Made by a program: the position numbers and the translations under genes. A stretch of 7,404 nucleotides of DNA from Paraprevotella sp. (GTDB lineage Bacteria; Bacteroidota; Bacteroidia; Bacteroidales; Bacteroidaceae), in contig JAJPYK010000278.1 in the NCBI GenBank assembly GCA_021205005.1, positions 289-7,692 on the forward strand, read 5' to 3'. The notes beneath the pieces were generated by a model. That model was given only the letters and a program-made list of their open reading frames with translations, was not told where the DNA came from and did no database searches. Below are positions 1 to 7,331 of this stretch, in pieces (the stretch's first letter is position 1; every line of letters starts with the position of its first letter).

Positions 1-539
1 ATGATTATCTTCATGTGGATGTGTATTCCAACGAAGATGCCGAATTCTGCATCGGTTTTCAAAACTGGGTGCCGGGTGAGGAAGTGTATTCAAAGGTGGT
101 CAACGTGGCTGCCGGAAAATGGAACTCTTATGATTTCCCGTTGAGCGATATTTTTGTGACCAATGAGGCCCGCAATGCGAATGTGTTGCGCATCAACAAA
201 TATATCACGGACGTAGATCCGGGTACCAAGTTTGCGAAGGAAATCTATGTGTCCAATATTTATGTATACAAGGGAGAACCGGCCTCAATCGTGCGTAGCG
301 CAAACTCGAGTGCAGAAGAAGTAGCCATATATCCTGCAACGGTGAAGGATTATCTCCATGTAGACGCCGGTCAGAACGTGGATGCCGTCAAGTTGTACAG
401 TGTCAGTGGTAGCCTGGTGCTCTCCTCAGGAGCTGGTATCAATCAAATCAATGTATCTTCTCTTCCGAAAGGGGTATATATCGTAACCGTGACTCTGGCC
501 GACGGCAGTGTAACCAACAAGAAGATCATGAAACAATAA
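1..539 (+). CDS. C-terminal part of a secreted protein with a binding-like module and type IX sorting domain (5' end outside window)
   Basis: The frame is open from the left edge (first full codon at base 3) to TAA at 537-539. A GTG lies at base 15, but the codons before it read D-Y-L-H and match the same position of the modules in the neighbouring minus-strand gene (MDYLHLSVF, KNYIHMDVY). This is therefore the inside of a longer gene and not a start. Bases 1-275 encode the second half of a beta-sandwich module of the kind repeated three times in the GH5 gene, ending in the same IYVSNIYVYKG pattern (compare IYVDNIFAYKG). About 315-536 encode a roughly 74-residue Por/type IX secretion sorting domain, with a VAIYPATVKDYLHV beginning, a LYSVSGSLV core, a LPKGVYIV turn and a lysine-rich end (KKIMKQ). 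Such tails direct export across the outer membrane and are then removed. The catalytic or main domain lies outside the window, so its function is unknown. No stops or shifts are seen. Confidence 0.85.
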   Translation, partial: DYLHVDVYSNEDAEFCIGFQNWVPGEEVYSKVVNVAAGKWNSYDFPLSDIFVTNEARNANVLRINKYITDVDPGTKFAKEIYVSNIYVYKGEPASIVRSANSSAEEVAIYPATVKDYLHVDAGQNVDAVKLYSVSGSLVLSSGAGINQINVSSLPKGVYIVTVTLADGSVTNKKIMKQ

Positions 540-591
540 AAAAGTGATTTATCCCCTGAAATCGGGAGACGTAAAAATTATCTTATTGCTG

Positions 592-623
592 AAAGAGGTT
601 GTGTCGACACAACCTCTTTTTTT
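592..623 (+). terminator. Rho-independent terminator of the plus-strand gene
   Basis: A perfect inverted repeat has arms at 592-605 and 606-619 (AAAGAGGTTGTGTC / GACACAACCTCTTT) with no spacer, so the real loop is the central TCGA. A run of seven T follows at 617-623. It lies about 50 bases after the TAA at 537-539. On the opposite strand only three T follow the stem, so it should work mainly on plus-strand transcripts. Confidence 0.85.
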
Positions 624-734
624 ATAGTTCACGGTCCGTCAGTATGCTGATAGTTTATGCTGTTTCTTCTCACTCTTGGGCTGAGAAGTGGCCATATTGC
701 AATTGTATCGGGTATCCAATAGGGCAACTTGAAA

Positions 735-830
735 TCAGCACCAGCCGTACATAGTCCTTCCTGTTTTCGGCCGTTTAGCGCACATCTTTTGGATATTAAA
801 AGCGATGACGAAGAAAGCAAAATCCATCAT
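735..830 (-). pseudogene. Degenerate C-terminal tail of a DDE transposase (IS1182-like)
   Basis: Read on the minus strand from base 830, the sequence encodes MMDFAFFVIAFNIQKMCAK and then a divergent stretch ending at a TGA at 737-735. From memory, this resembles the last conserved block of Bacteroidales IS1182-type transposases, where a K-V-x-M-D-F-x-F-x-A-x-A-F-N-I-K-K-x-C-A-K pattern precedes a variable tail. The three codons before it (R-T-V) also fit, but a TGA stands just upstream in the same frame and the rest of the enzyme is missing. It is therefore a remnant of about 30 codons and not a working gene. The match rests on one short motif and no search was possible, so the family name is tentative. 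It could also be a chance hydrophobic frame. Confidence 0.4.
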
Positions 831-904
831 AACGGTTCTTTTTCATAGGTCATCCCACTGTGTATTCAGGAGGACGTCCTTCGGTATTCATAACTATTAT
901 TTCA

Positions 905-944
905 TAAAAAAACGAGGTCGTGTCAAAACGTTGACACAACCTCG
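905..944 (-). terminator. Rho-independent terminator of the minus-strand glycoside hydrolase operon
   Basis: On the minus strand the stem is CGAGGTTGTGTCAA, loop CGTT, then TTGACACGACCTCG. This gives 14 pairs, one of them a U-G wobble (bases 938/919). It is followed by seven T (complement of A at 906-912). It lies about 64 bases after the TAA of the GH5 gene (1010-1008). The GAGGTTGTGTC stem is shared with the plus-strand terminator at 592-619. Confidence 0.85.
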
Positions 945-961
945 CGATCCAATTCTTTGAT

Positions 962-1001
962 GAGGCTTTTTCAAGCCTCTCTTTCCCTGTCTGTGCAGGG
1001 A
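962..1001 (-). other. Two small hairpins between the GH5 stop codon and the terminator
   Basis: TCCCTG (984-989) pairs with CAGGGA (996-1001) across a six-base loop. GAGGCTT (962-968) pairs with AAGCCTC (973-979) across a four-base loop. Neither is followed by a T-run on the minus strand, so they do not look like terminators themselves. They place three stem-loops in a row in the 3' untranslated part of the minus-strand transcript, which could slow 3' exonuclease decay. That role is inference. Confidence 0.4.
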
Positions 1002-2405
1002 GGTCCTTTACTTCTTGATCATCTTATGTACTATGACGTTTCCGTCGGCTTTCTGTATTCTCAGAAGGTAATATCCGGGTGTCAGATAGGCTACATTGAG
1101 TTTTACCGTTTCGCCCTGTGCGTCACAACCGCTTACTTCTTGTCCGGATGTGTTGTAAACGGAAACCTTGCGGATGTCGCCATCGGTACGGACAACGATA
1201 CTTTGTTCTACGGGATTCGGAGTGAAAAAGACTTGATGGTCCGTTGTTTTCGTACCGTCTACCGAAGTATCCACATTGAAATCCTGAATGTATTTTTCCA
1301 TGATACCCATCGTGGATTTCTCTGTGGCATAGTCTTTCTCCGGTTGTACGGAAAGTGCGTAAGCATCGTACATGGCTCCTCTACACCAATACGTGGAAGT
1401 CAACTGGTTCGGTTTCAGATAGGAGAATACGCTGTCGATCAATACCATATATCTTTCGTCACCTTTGGCGCTTCCGTTATAGGGCACGCCGAATTCTCCC
1501 AACATACCTTTCTTGTTGTTCTTTTTGAGCCATGCGATAAACGGATCCAAGCGTTGCTTGTAGATTTCCACATTTTGGCCTACTTCCTGGTCGTACGTGT
1601 TTTGATAAGTACCGGAATTGTCCTTGTCGAAATAAGTATGGGCCTGGTAAACGATTTTGTTGCACGGGTCAGTCAGGTCTTTCAGTTTGTCGCTTACGTT
1701 TTCCCATCCTTGTGCGCTGGCGTAGTTCTTACCTTCTACTACGATTTGTGCTTTGGTGTCGACTTCGCGGATGGCATTGATAGCGGCCTGATAGTTGTTG
1801 AATGCTACATCGATGTCGATTCCCTTAGGTTCGTTCATCAGGTCATATCCCCAGATGTTGCTGTAATTACAGAATTCTTTGGCGATTTTTTGCCACAGGT
1901 CGGCAAAGTGCTCTTGTGTCACTACGATATTGTCCATGGCTTCCCAGCTTCCCCACGAATTGGTTGCGGAATTCCATTCGCAGCGTCCGGCCACGCCATA
2001 TTCATATTTCACTCCGTCTACGGTACGTTCAAAGTAATCGTGCATGTCGAACAGTACCCACATACCGAGCCGTTCGGCTTCTTTTACGACTTCGGCCAGA
2101 ACTTTGATGTCCGACTTCTCGGCATCGTAGTCCAGTTCTCCACCCAGTTCATGTTGTAAACGCGGAGCGCGGAAAGGAATGCGTAATAAACGTATGCCTT
2201 TTGCCTTGAAATAGTAGAGGTCTTCAAACTTGGGATAAATGTAATCTGTGCCGAAAGTACCCGGTACGTTTCCGCCAGAGGCCGAAGCCAGGTTCACACC
2301 TAAATAGGTTTGATCCATCGGAGGCAGTACGCCGTCTTCCTTGTCTTGTATGGCAACCTTGTCTTCACCCTCTTCATAAGGATCGGTCACTTCGCCCGGA
2401 CGCAC

Positions 2406-2897
2406 CTCGCCCTTATAGGCGAAAATATTATCCACATAGATGTCTTGTGTGGGATAACCGCCCACTTTCAGACGAATGACATATACTTGTGTCAGATCTA
2501 TGTCTTTAAAATAGTCCATAGAGAAGTTTACAGAGGTCCATTCGCCTTTCTTGATGTTAAGTAGGGGAGACTGAGCCGTATTGTTGTTCTTGTCGTTGAT
2601 CCAGACCGAAATGCTGGCTGTCTTGTTGTTGGCGTCCAGATCGCCGCTTTGGAAGACGCTTAAATGCAAATAGTCCATACCGGACAGATCCATCGTTGCG
2701 CTGTTACGGTGCACCTTGAAGGGGAAGAGATCCCATGATGTCAGTTTCAATGTAGAGTTGCCGGGTTCTATTTCCACGAATTCCTCCTTTTGGTTGGCAT
2801 TCTGTCCCCAATTTCCGGCACTGACGATGCCGGACGTTTCTTGGTAATCTTCCGTCTCATATTGTTCGCAGAAGATGGGGATGACATTCTCTGACGC
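2406..2897 (-). repeat. Binding-like module C
   Basis: This third copy (residues 434-597) is the most divergent. It opens with ASENVIPIFCEQY just after the TAG at 2900-2898, has GNWGQN, MDYLHLSVFQSG and WTSVNFSMDYF, and ends DIYVDNIFAYKGE. It sits directly before the GH5 barrel across a charged linker (PGEVTDPYEEGED). The D-Y-L-H element matches the partial module at the left edge of the window. Confidence 0.7.
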
Positions 2898-3200
2898 CTA
2901 TGAAAATGAGGGAACTGTTGTCGGTACGAGTTGTTCTCCCGGTTCCGGGTCGGGGGTTTCTCCTCCTTATCATCCTGTGGCACCGCTCTTATAGGCATAG
3001 ACCTTGTCCACATAGAGCAGTTGTCCGGCAGAGCCTTTGCTGCCGCGGCGGAAACGGATCATGTTGGGAGTGGTGCTCCACTTGCTTAAAGGAACATCAA
3101 TAGAGATCCATTGTCCATGCCATCCCTTGTCAGTGATGTTCAGCCATATTCCAGCGTCATCTCCATTGCCGCTCCAATCGGTCAGGGCAAAGTCGAATTA
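2898..3200 (-). other. Cluster of four in-frame stop codons in the modular GH5 gene
   Basis: TAA at 3200-3198 (codon 333), TGA at 2972-2970 and TAA at 2969-2967 (codons 409-410), and TAG at 2900-2898 (codon 433) all lie in the frame of the gene. No insertion or deletion is needed. The tandem pair sits in a Gly/Glu-rich linker (GATG, then GGETPDPEPG), so Gly (GGA) and Glu (GAA) are likely originals. The same linker position in module A reads GESGGETGGE. Confidence 0.85.
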
Positions 3201-3455
3201 TCCTATGCCTTGTTCGTTTCCCGGCGAGAAGATGTCCATATGCAACATATCCATGTCTGCAAGATTTGCTGAACCCAAGGACACATTGGCTTTCGCTCCG
3301 TTGGCGAGATTGTCTATTTTCAGAATTTGATCGTCCGTGCCATTGATGGTGATTATGCTTTTTTCTGTTTTGAGATCTCCATAGTAACTTTGCCCTTCGT
3401 CGAACTTGTAAGCCGACGTATAATAGTCGCTGAAGAATGATTTAACGTCTGAAGC
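2985..3455 (-). repeat. Binding-like module B, with one premature stop
   Basis: This second copy (residues 248-404) opens with ASDVKSFFSDYY, has LADMDMLHMDIFSPG and ends LLYVDKVYAYKS. A TAA at 3200-3198 (codon 333) stands exactly where module A has Glu123 (GAG) in the aligned G-I-G-E-F motif. The sequence after it (FDFALTDWSG, WISIDVPLSKW, IRFRRGSKGSAG) is plainly the rest of the same module. One base change is therefore enough to explain the break. Confidence 0.75.
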
Positions 3456-3593
3456 ATTTCTTTGCGGGGTGGGTGCCGAAACCAGCGGTACGTCTGTGGT
3501 GAGGTCTGCATTGCCCGCGGCAGAGAATGTAGGTTCGGATGCCGTGCTTCCACCTCCGGTGGCTTCTCCACCGGTCTCTCCACCGCTTTCTCC

Positions 3594-4091
3594 GTCGTTG
3601 TAGGCGTAAATGTTGTCTACATAGACGACGTTACCGGTAGAGCCTTGTTTACCTCTTACAATACGTAGGATGTTGATGTTGGTCAAATCCAATCCCTGAT
3701 TTTTAAACTCGCTCATCGGTACGTCTATGCTTACCCATTGGTCGTGGGTTTCCGTACTCGTGAAATTGTACCAGTTATTACAGCAGGCTGTTTTCGCACC
3801 CCATCCGCTGACCAGGTAATAACTGAACTCTCCGATGCCCACGTCGTTGCCGGGAGAGTAGACATCCATATGGATATAGTTCTTGTCGGCCAGGTAGCAG
3901 GTACCCAATGAGATCTGGGCATTGTTTTGTGTGCTACCCGTGGTCAGGCCTTCTATATTCAGAACTTCATCACTGTCGCCGAAAGGTGTGATGATGGTTT
4001 TTGTCGTGGAACCTGTCCAGTCCGCATAGGTGTACTCGAACTTGGAGAATGGGGTATAGGCATCGCTGAACAGCGATTTCACCTCACTTGC
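3594..4091 (-). repeat. Binding-like module A of the GH5 gene
   Basis: This is the first of three related modules of about 160 residues (residues 36-201). It opens with ASEVKSLFSDAY, continues through a Tyr/Trp-rich strand (YTYADWTG), LADKNYIHMDVYSPG and IGEFSYYLV, and closes with VVYVDNIYAYND. The layout (N-terminal S-D-V-x-x-x-F-S-D-x-Y, central L-H-M-D-V-x-S-P, C-terminal Y-V-D-N-I-Y-A-Y) is common in Bacteroidetes secreted hydrolases and suggests carbohydrate binding. That role is inferred from architecture. This copy has no stop. Confidence 0.75.
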
Positions 4092-6240
4092 TGCATGAGG
4101 CGGGGTGGGTGCCGGCGTGGTAGGCTGTGCCGCGACAGACTGCCATCCGCAGAGCATCAAGGCCAAAAATAGGCCACAAGCTTTGATTTTCTTCATGATA
4201 CTTAACTTTTAAAAATGAATAATTTTATTGACTGGTCAAATAGCGGGTTAGTACCTGCATTTGAGGTTTGTCTTTTTGCATTAGGCTATCGGGATGTACG
4301 GAGAGAATATAGTCGTTCCATCTGGCTCCTGCCGCCCAATATGTGCCGTTAACTTTTTCCTTGCTCAGATAGTCCAGAAAATGATCCAGGCATTCCAACC
4401 AACGCGGATCCTCCGCCGGGACGCCATATTCGCCGATGAGACCTCGCTGATTATTCCGTTTCAACCATTCCACGAAAGGCCTTACACGGTCTACGCCCGT
4501 ATAAGGTGTAGCTTTTTCTTCGTCATACGAACGGCGGTAGATGCCCGAACCGTCTTCATCGAAATAACAATGTGCCTCGAAGATCAGATTATTTGCAGGG
4601 TCGGACAGGTCTTTCAAGTCATCGCTTACCCATGGCCACCGTTCGGCTGACCTCCACTGATTTCCTCCCACTACGATGGGGGTTTCTTTATCATGATGCC
4701 GTATCGTGTCGATGGCGGCCTGTGCTATCATTCTCCAGGGAACAGAATCCAGCATGTCATGTGGTTCATTGTTCAGTCCGTATCCATAGAGGCCCTTACA
4801 TCCTTTTAACTCTTCTGCAATCTTACCCCAGACTGAAGCGAAATGGTCAATGGTCTGACTGTCGCCGATGATGCGGTCTTTTCCATTGTCTTTACGGCGT
4901 CCGTAATTGTGCATGTCTAAGAGGATTTTCATATCTCTTTTATGGGCTTCGTTCAGCAGGAACTTGATGTAGTCCATTTCTTCTTGGTTCAAGGGACCGT
5001 AGAGAGTATGCTGTATGCGTTCCCATTTAAAGGGTAGACGAATGAGATCTAACCCTTTGGATTTCCAATAATCCAGTTCTTGCGTTGTGGGATAAAAGTA
5101 GTCTTTATTAAAAATTCCGACTCCTTCCATTTTCTTATGGAAGAATTCAGCTCCGGCCAAGTTTACACCGAACGGTTGGGGACGTCGCATAGTGGCTTCG
5201 AAAGGCTTGATGTACCATTGAGCCGTTTGGGTGGTCAGTCGGTAGACAATGTGGGCACCTTCGGCGATTTCTTTGTGGCGTATCCATGAACGGTCCAGTA
5301 CTTTGCCATTTAGCGTTACGGATTGTATGTAACAGGCATTTGGACTATCCTTGATGGTTTCCACTTTGATTTTTTTCCCGTTTTCCATCGTTATCGTAAT
5401 ATTGGAGAAGGCGGGCGGAAGTAAATAGTAGTAGTCTTGTCCTGCATTGGGAAAGAAACCGATGGATGTGAAAATGTACCAGGCACCCATTGCTCCACTG
5501 TCTTCATTGTCCGGATAGCCGTGAGTGAGAGAAAAACGATTCTTTCGGATGAAATTTACGTAACGGGCCGCCATTCCCGGACGGTCACAGTGATTGAATA
5601 TGAACGGCGAGAGGAATCCCGGTTCGTTATCTAATTCGATAAGCTTATTTTCGAAACCGTAAGCCAATCGTTTCGCCATTTGGTCTTTCCCGCCGCATAA
5701 ATCGATCAACCGGTCGAATTGATGAGGGGTGAACAACGTATATACCCAAGAATTGCCTTCATAGAAATATTTTACCCATGAGCCGTACTTATATGCCGGG
5801 TCGATGCTGATCCACTCTCCGTTTTCCTTGCGTGGACAGATAAAACCTCGAAAGCCTTGGCTTTCCAAATCGGGATTGAATAAGGCTGTCCATTGTTTTG
5901 CGCGTTTCTCCAGTGAATCAGCCGTTGAAAAGTCGCCCATGAGACGAACTACACGTGAGGCACAATCGTCATTGTAGGCATATTCCATCGTGTAGCTACA
6001 ACTCATGATACCTCCTGTGTCCGGGATCCATCCATGTATGCGATACAGGCTGTCGCGTGAATGGAATGCATTCCAACACATCAGTTCATAGGCCTTTTGT
6101 TTGTCGAATCCTTTTACGTCTTTTACGAAAGCATCTGCAATGATATTGTCTACATCGTCCCCGCCTTGTTTGTTTTCCCATTCCAGTGAACTGGTGAATG
6201 TAGGTGTGCATTCTCCGTCATGTGCAAAACGGTCGATAAA

Positions 6241-6456
6241 TTAATTGATCGTTTTCGACACAAAACTCTGCTCAAGTAGGGTCATTAGAGGGTATTTGGT
6301 ACGCCAAGTGTCCCATACGCAAAAATGGTCGTCTATATGGGGTTGTCCGCTATTCCAGCGCGGGTTGTCGCCTGTACGGTCACGAGGCATGACGAAACTA
6401 TGTTACATGGAGGTGTAGAAACTGCTCAGCTCTTATTCGTTTCCGCCATTTATTTA
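6241..6456 (-). other. Cluster of four in-frame TAA stops in the GH92 domain
   Basis: Reading on the minus strand: FSLN-stop-INGGNE-stop-ELSSFYTSM-stop-HSFVMPRD, and about 53 codons further SKTIN-stop-FIDRFAHDG. All four are TAA, in one frame, with recognisable GH92 sequence on both sides. The stop in FYTSM/HSF falls where family members have Tyr (ALYHT/S-type motif), which would need a change at the third base of a Tyr codon. The others could derive from Glu, Lys or Gln codons. Confidence 0.8.
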
Positions 6457-6927
6457 ATTAAGAGAGAATACGTCGTCCCAATCGGTCTTGCCCACTTGTT
6501 TTACTTGGTCGAAACTGCGATGTCCCAATTCTATATCCAAGTATTTGCAGGCATTGTCTACGCTGCGTAGCGATACGCCGATTCCCACGCATAAGGTTTC
6601 CACCTTGGCAGGTACATCAATGCGGGCGAAAAGGGCTTTGTCCTTTTGATTTTTAATTTTTACGTTCTTCCACATTGTGTCTGGACGCAAAGCCAAGAAT
6701 ACCTTATAAGGCTTTTCACTGCCAAAACCGCCGACATACTCACCCCATCCGGTCAGCATGCCTGTTTTCTCGTCGAAAGAGATTTCTCCTCCCAAGAAAC
6801 GTCCTTTTACAATGGGGACGATTTGTTGAGGGATATTATGTTTCATGTCCAAGAGGAGCGTTTTCTCTCCTTTCTTGGGATAAGTGAAGCGATAAATAGC
6901 ACAATGTTGGGATGGCGTGATTTCCTT

Positions 6928-6942
6928 ACAGATGTAGCAACT
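6928..6942 (-). other. Frameshift point in the GH92 domain, probably a small deletion
   Basis: On the minus strand the upstream frame reads KSGEVAT and then loses GH92 sense (SVRKSRHP). The other frame begins to make sense at CKEITPSQHC. In the family this stretch normally holds a tyrosine-rich strand (PYYY...) of roughly a dozen or more residues between the two. Only about eight bases remain, so a deletion of about 35-40 bases (3n+1) is more likely than a one-base error. The size is an estimate without an alignment. Confidence 0.6.
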
Positions 6943-7331
6943 TCTCCGGATTTGTGGAAGTCGTGCTCTGTTTCTCCAGATTTGAATCCGATTTGAGGAA
7001 ATACGAAAACTTGTCCATAGCGTCCCCAGCCGATTCCGGATACGTGTAATTGACCGAATCCTCTGATCGGGTCATTTTCGTCGTAACCATTGTGTCCGCC
7101 ATGTGGTGTTTGTGGTGCGTGATTGACGGAACCGTGCGGGAGTTGAGGACCAATGACGCAGTTGCAGTTTCCTCTTACTCCCATGAACATGTTGACGTAG
7201 GAAACCTTGTCTTTGGTCCATGATGGGATGGGGAATACTGATATCAAAATATAAAATAGGGCCTTATTAAGATTCATGGCATGACTTTGTTAATGAATTT
7301 TTTTATTAAGTTTTATATAAGATCTATTTTA

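Larger units (their letters stand above)
540..1007. other. Convergent intergenic region with terminators and a mobile-element relic
   Basis: This 468-base gap separates two convergent genes. It holds the plus-strand terminator (592-623), a minus-strand transposase-like tail (735-830), the minus-strand terminator (905-944) and two small hairpins (962-979, 984-1001). A 63-codon minus-strand frame at 629-820 overlaps the relic in another frame and has no recognisable product. No promoter, RNA gene or intact coding region was seen. Confidence 0.7.
1008..4196 (-). pseudogene. Secreted modular GH5 glycoside hydrolase with three tandem binding-like modules and a type IX sorting domain, interrupted by in-frame stops
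   Basis: One frame runs from ATG at 4196 to TAA at 1010-1008 (1062 codons) but contains TAA (3200-3198), TGA-TAA (2972-2967) and TAG (2900-2898). Meaningful homology continues in the same frame through every stop. Order by residue: signal peptide 1-23 (VAA/Q cleavage; no good lipobox); binding-like module A about 36-201; Gly/Glu-rich linker; module B about 248-404; linker; module C about 434-597; GH5 barrel about 626-960; sorting domain about 986-1062. The GH5 part keeps LLRIPFR, DMHDY, acid/base Glu789 in MNEP, AHTYF, nucleophile Glu901 in GEFG, and TYW. GH5 enzymes are retaining endo-glycanases acting on beta-glucans, mannans and related polymers. The DxDNSGTY motif recalls subfamily 5 cellulases, but the substrate is unresolved. 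The gene starts 28 bases after the GH92-GH5 stop codon. As written, translation would give only a truncated 332-residue exported binding protein. Confidence 0.85.
4225..7277 (-). pseudogene. Secreted GH92 alpha-mannosidase fused to a GH5 domain, broken by a frameshift and four in-frame stops
   Basis: ATG at 7277 begins a signal peptide (ALFYILISVFPIPSW core). The GH92 N-terminal domain (YVNMFMGVRGN, IGPQLPHGSVN, GHNGYDENDPIRGFGQLHVSG) then runs to about 6940. Homology resumes in another frame (EITPSQHCAIYRFTYPKKG) near 6923. That frame continues to TAA at 4227-4225 but has stops at 6456-6454, 6435-6433, 6405-6403 and 6243-6241. GH92 catalytic elements include FYTSM/HSF, HIDDHFCVWDTW, the DNEP glutamate (5625-5623) and GYPDNEDSGAMGAWY. 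GH92 enzymes are calcium-dependent exo-alpha-mannosidases. From about 5180 the chain becomes a GH5 barrel (FGVNLAGAEF) with LIRLPFKWERIQ, DMHNY, acid/base Glu in NNEPHDM (4767-4765) and nucleophile Glu in GEYGVP (4431-4429). It ends without a sorting domain. The 3' two-thirds (4225-6081) are open, but no signal peptide would precede them. It is about 1017 codons as it stands. Confidence 0.85.

Noticed and set aside
629..820. 63-codon minus-strand frame as a small gene
   Set aside because: It overlaps the transposase-like tail in another frame, has no recognisable motif, no ribosome site, and spans a region that looks like decayed mobile DNA.
957..2159. 400-codon plus-strand open frame
   Set aside because: It lies antisense to the GH5 catalytic and sorting domains and its translation has no domain sense. 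It is a shadow of the real minus-strand gene.
2768..3013. 81-codon minus-strand frame beside the stop cluster as a sign of a frameshift
   Set aside because: Its translation is Arg/Pro/Ser-rich without homology, whereas the frame of the main gene carries module C and the linker. No frameshift is needed.
2898..3200. Diversity-generating retroelement target or other targeted hypermutation
   Set aside because: No reverse transcriptase, template repeat or adenine-restricted variation is visible. The changes are nonsense and would destroy the product.
2898..6456. Stop-codon reassignment or programmed readthrough as the reason for the in-frame stops
   Set aside because: All three stop codons (TAA, TAG, TGA) occur inside the frames, while TAA also ends the intact gene at 539 and both hydrolase genes at plausible C-termini. 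No selenocysteine-like context or tandem pattern explains them all.
6325..6996. Plus-strand open frames opposite the GH92 domain
   Set aside because: They mirror the GH92 coding strand and give no recognisable protein. The minus strand explains this stretch.
7278..7331. Promoter upstream of the GH92-GH5 gene
   Set aside because: The 54-base gap is AT-rich but lacks a TTTG / TAnnTTTG pair at the right spacing, and an upstream same-strand frame ends just before it, so operon read-through is simpler.
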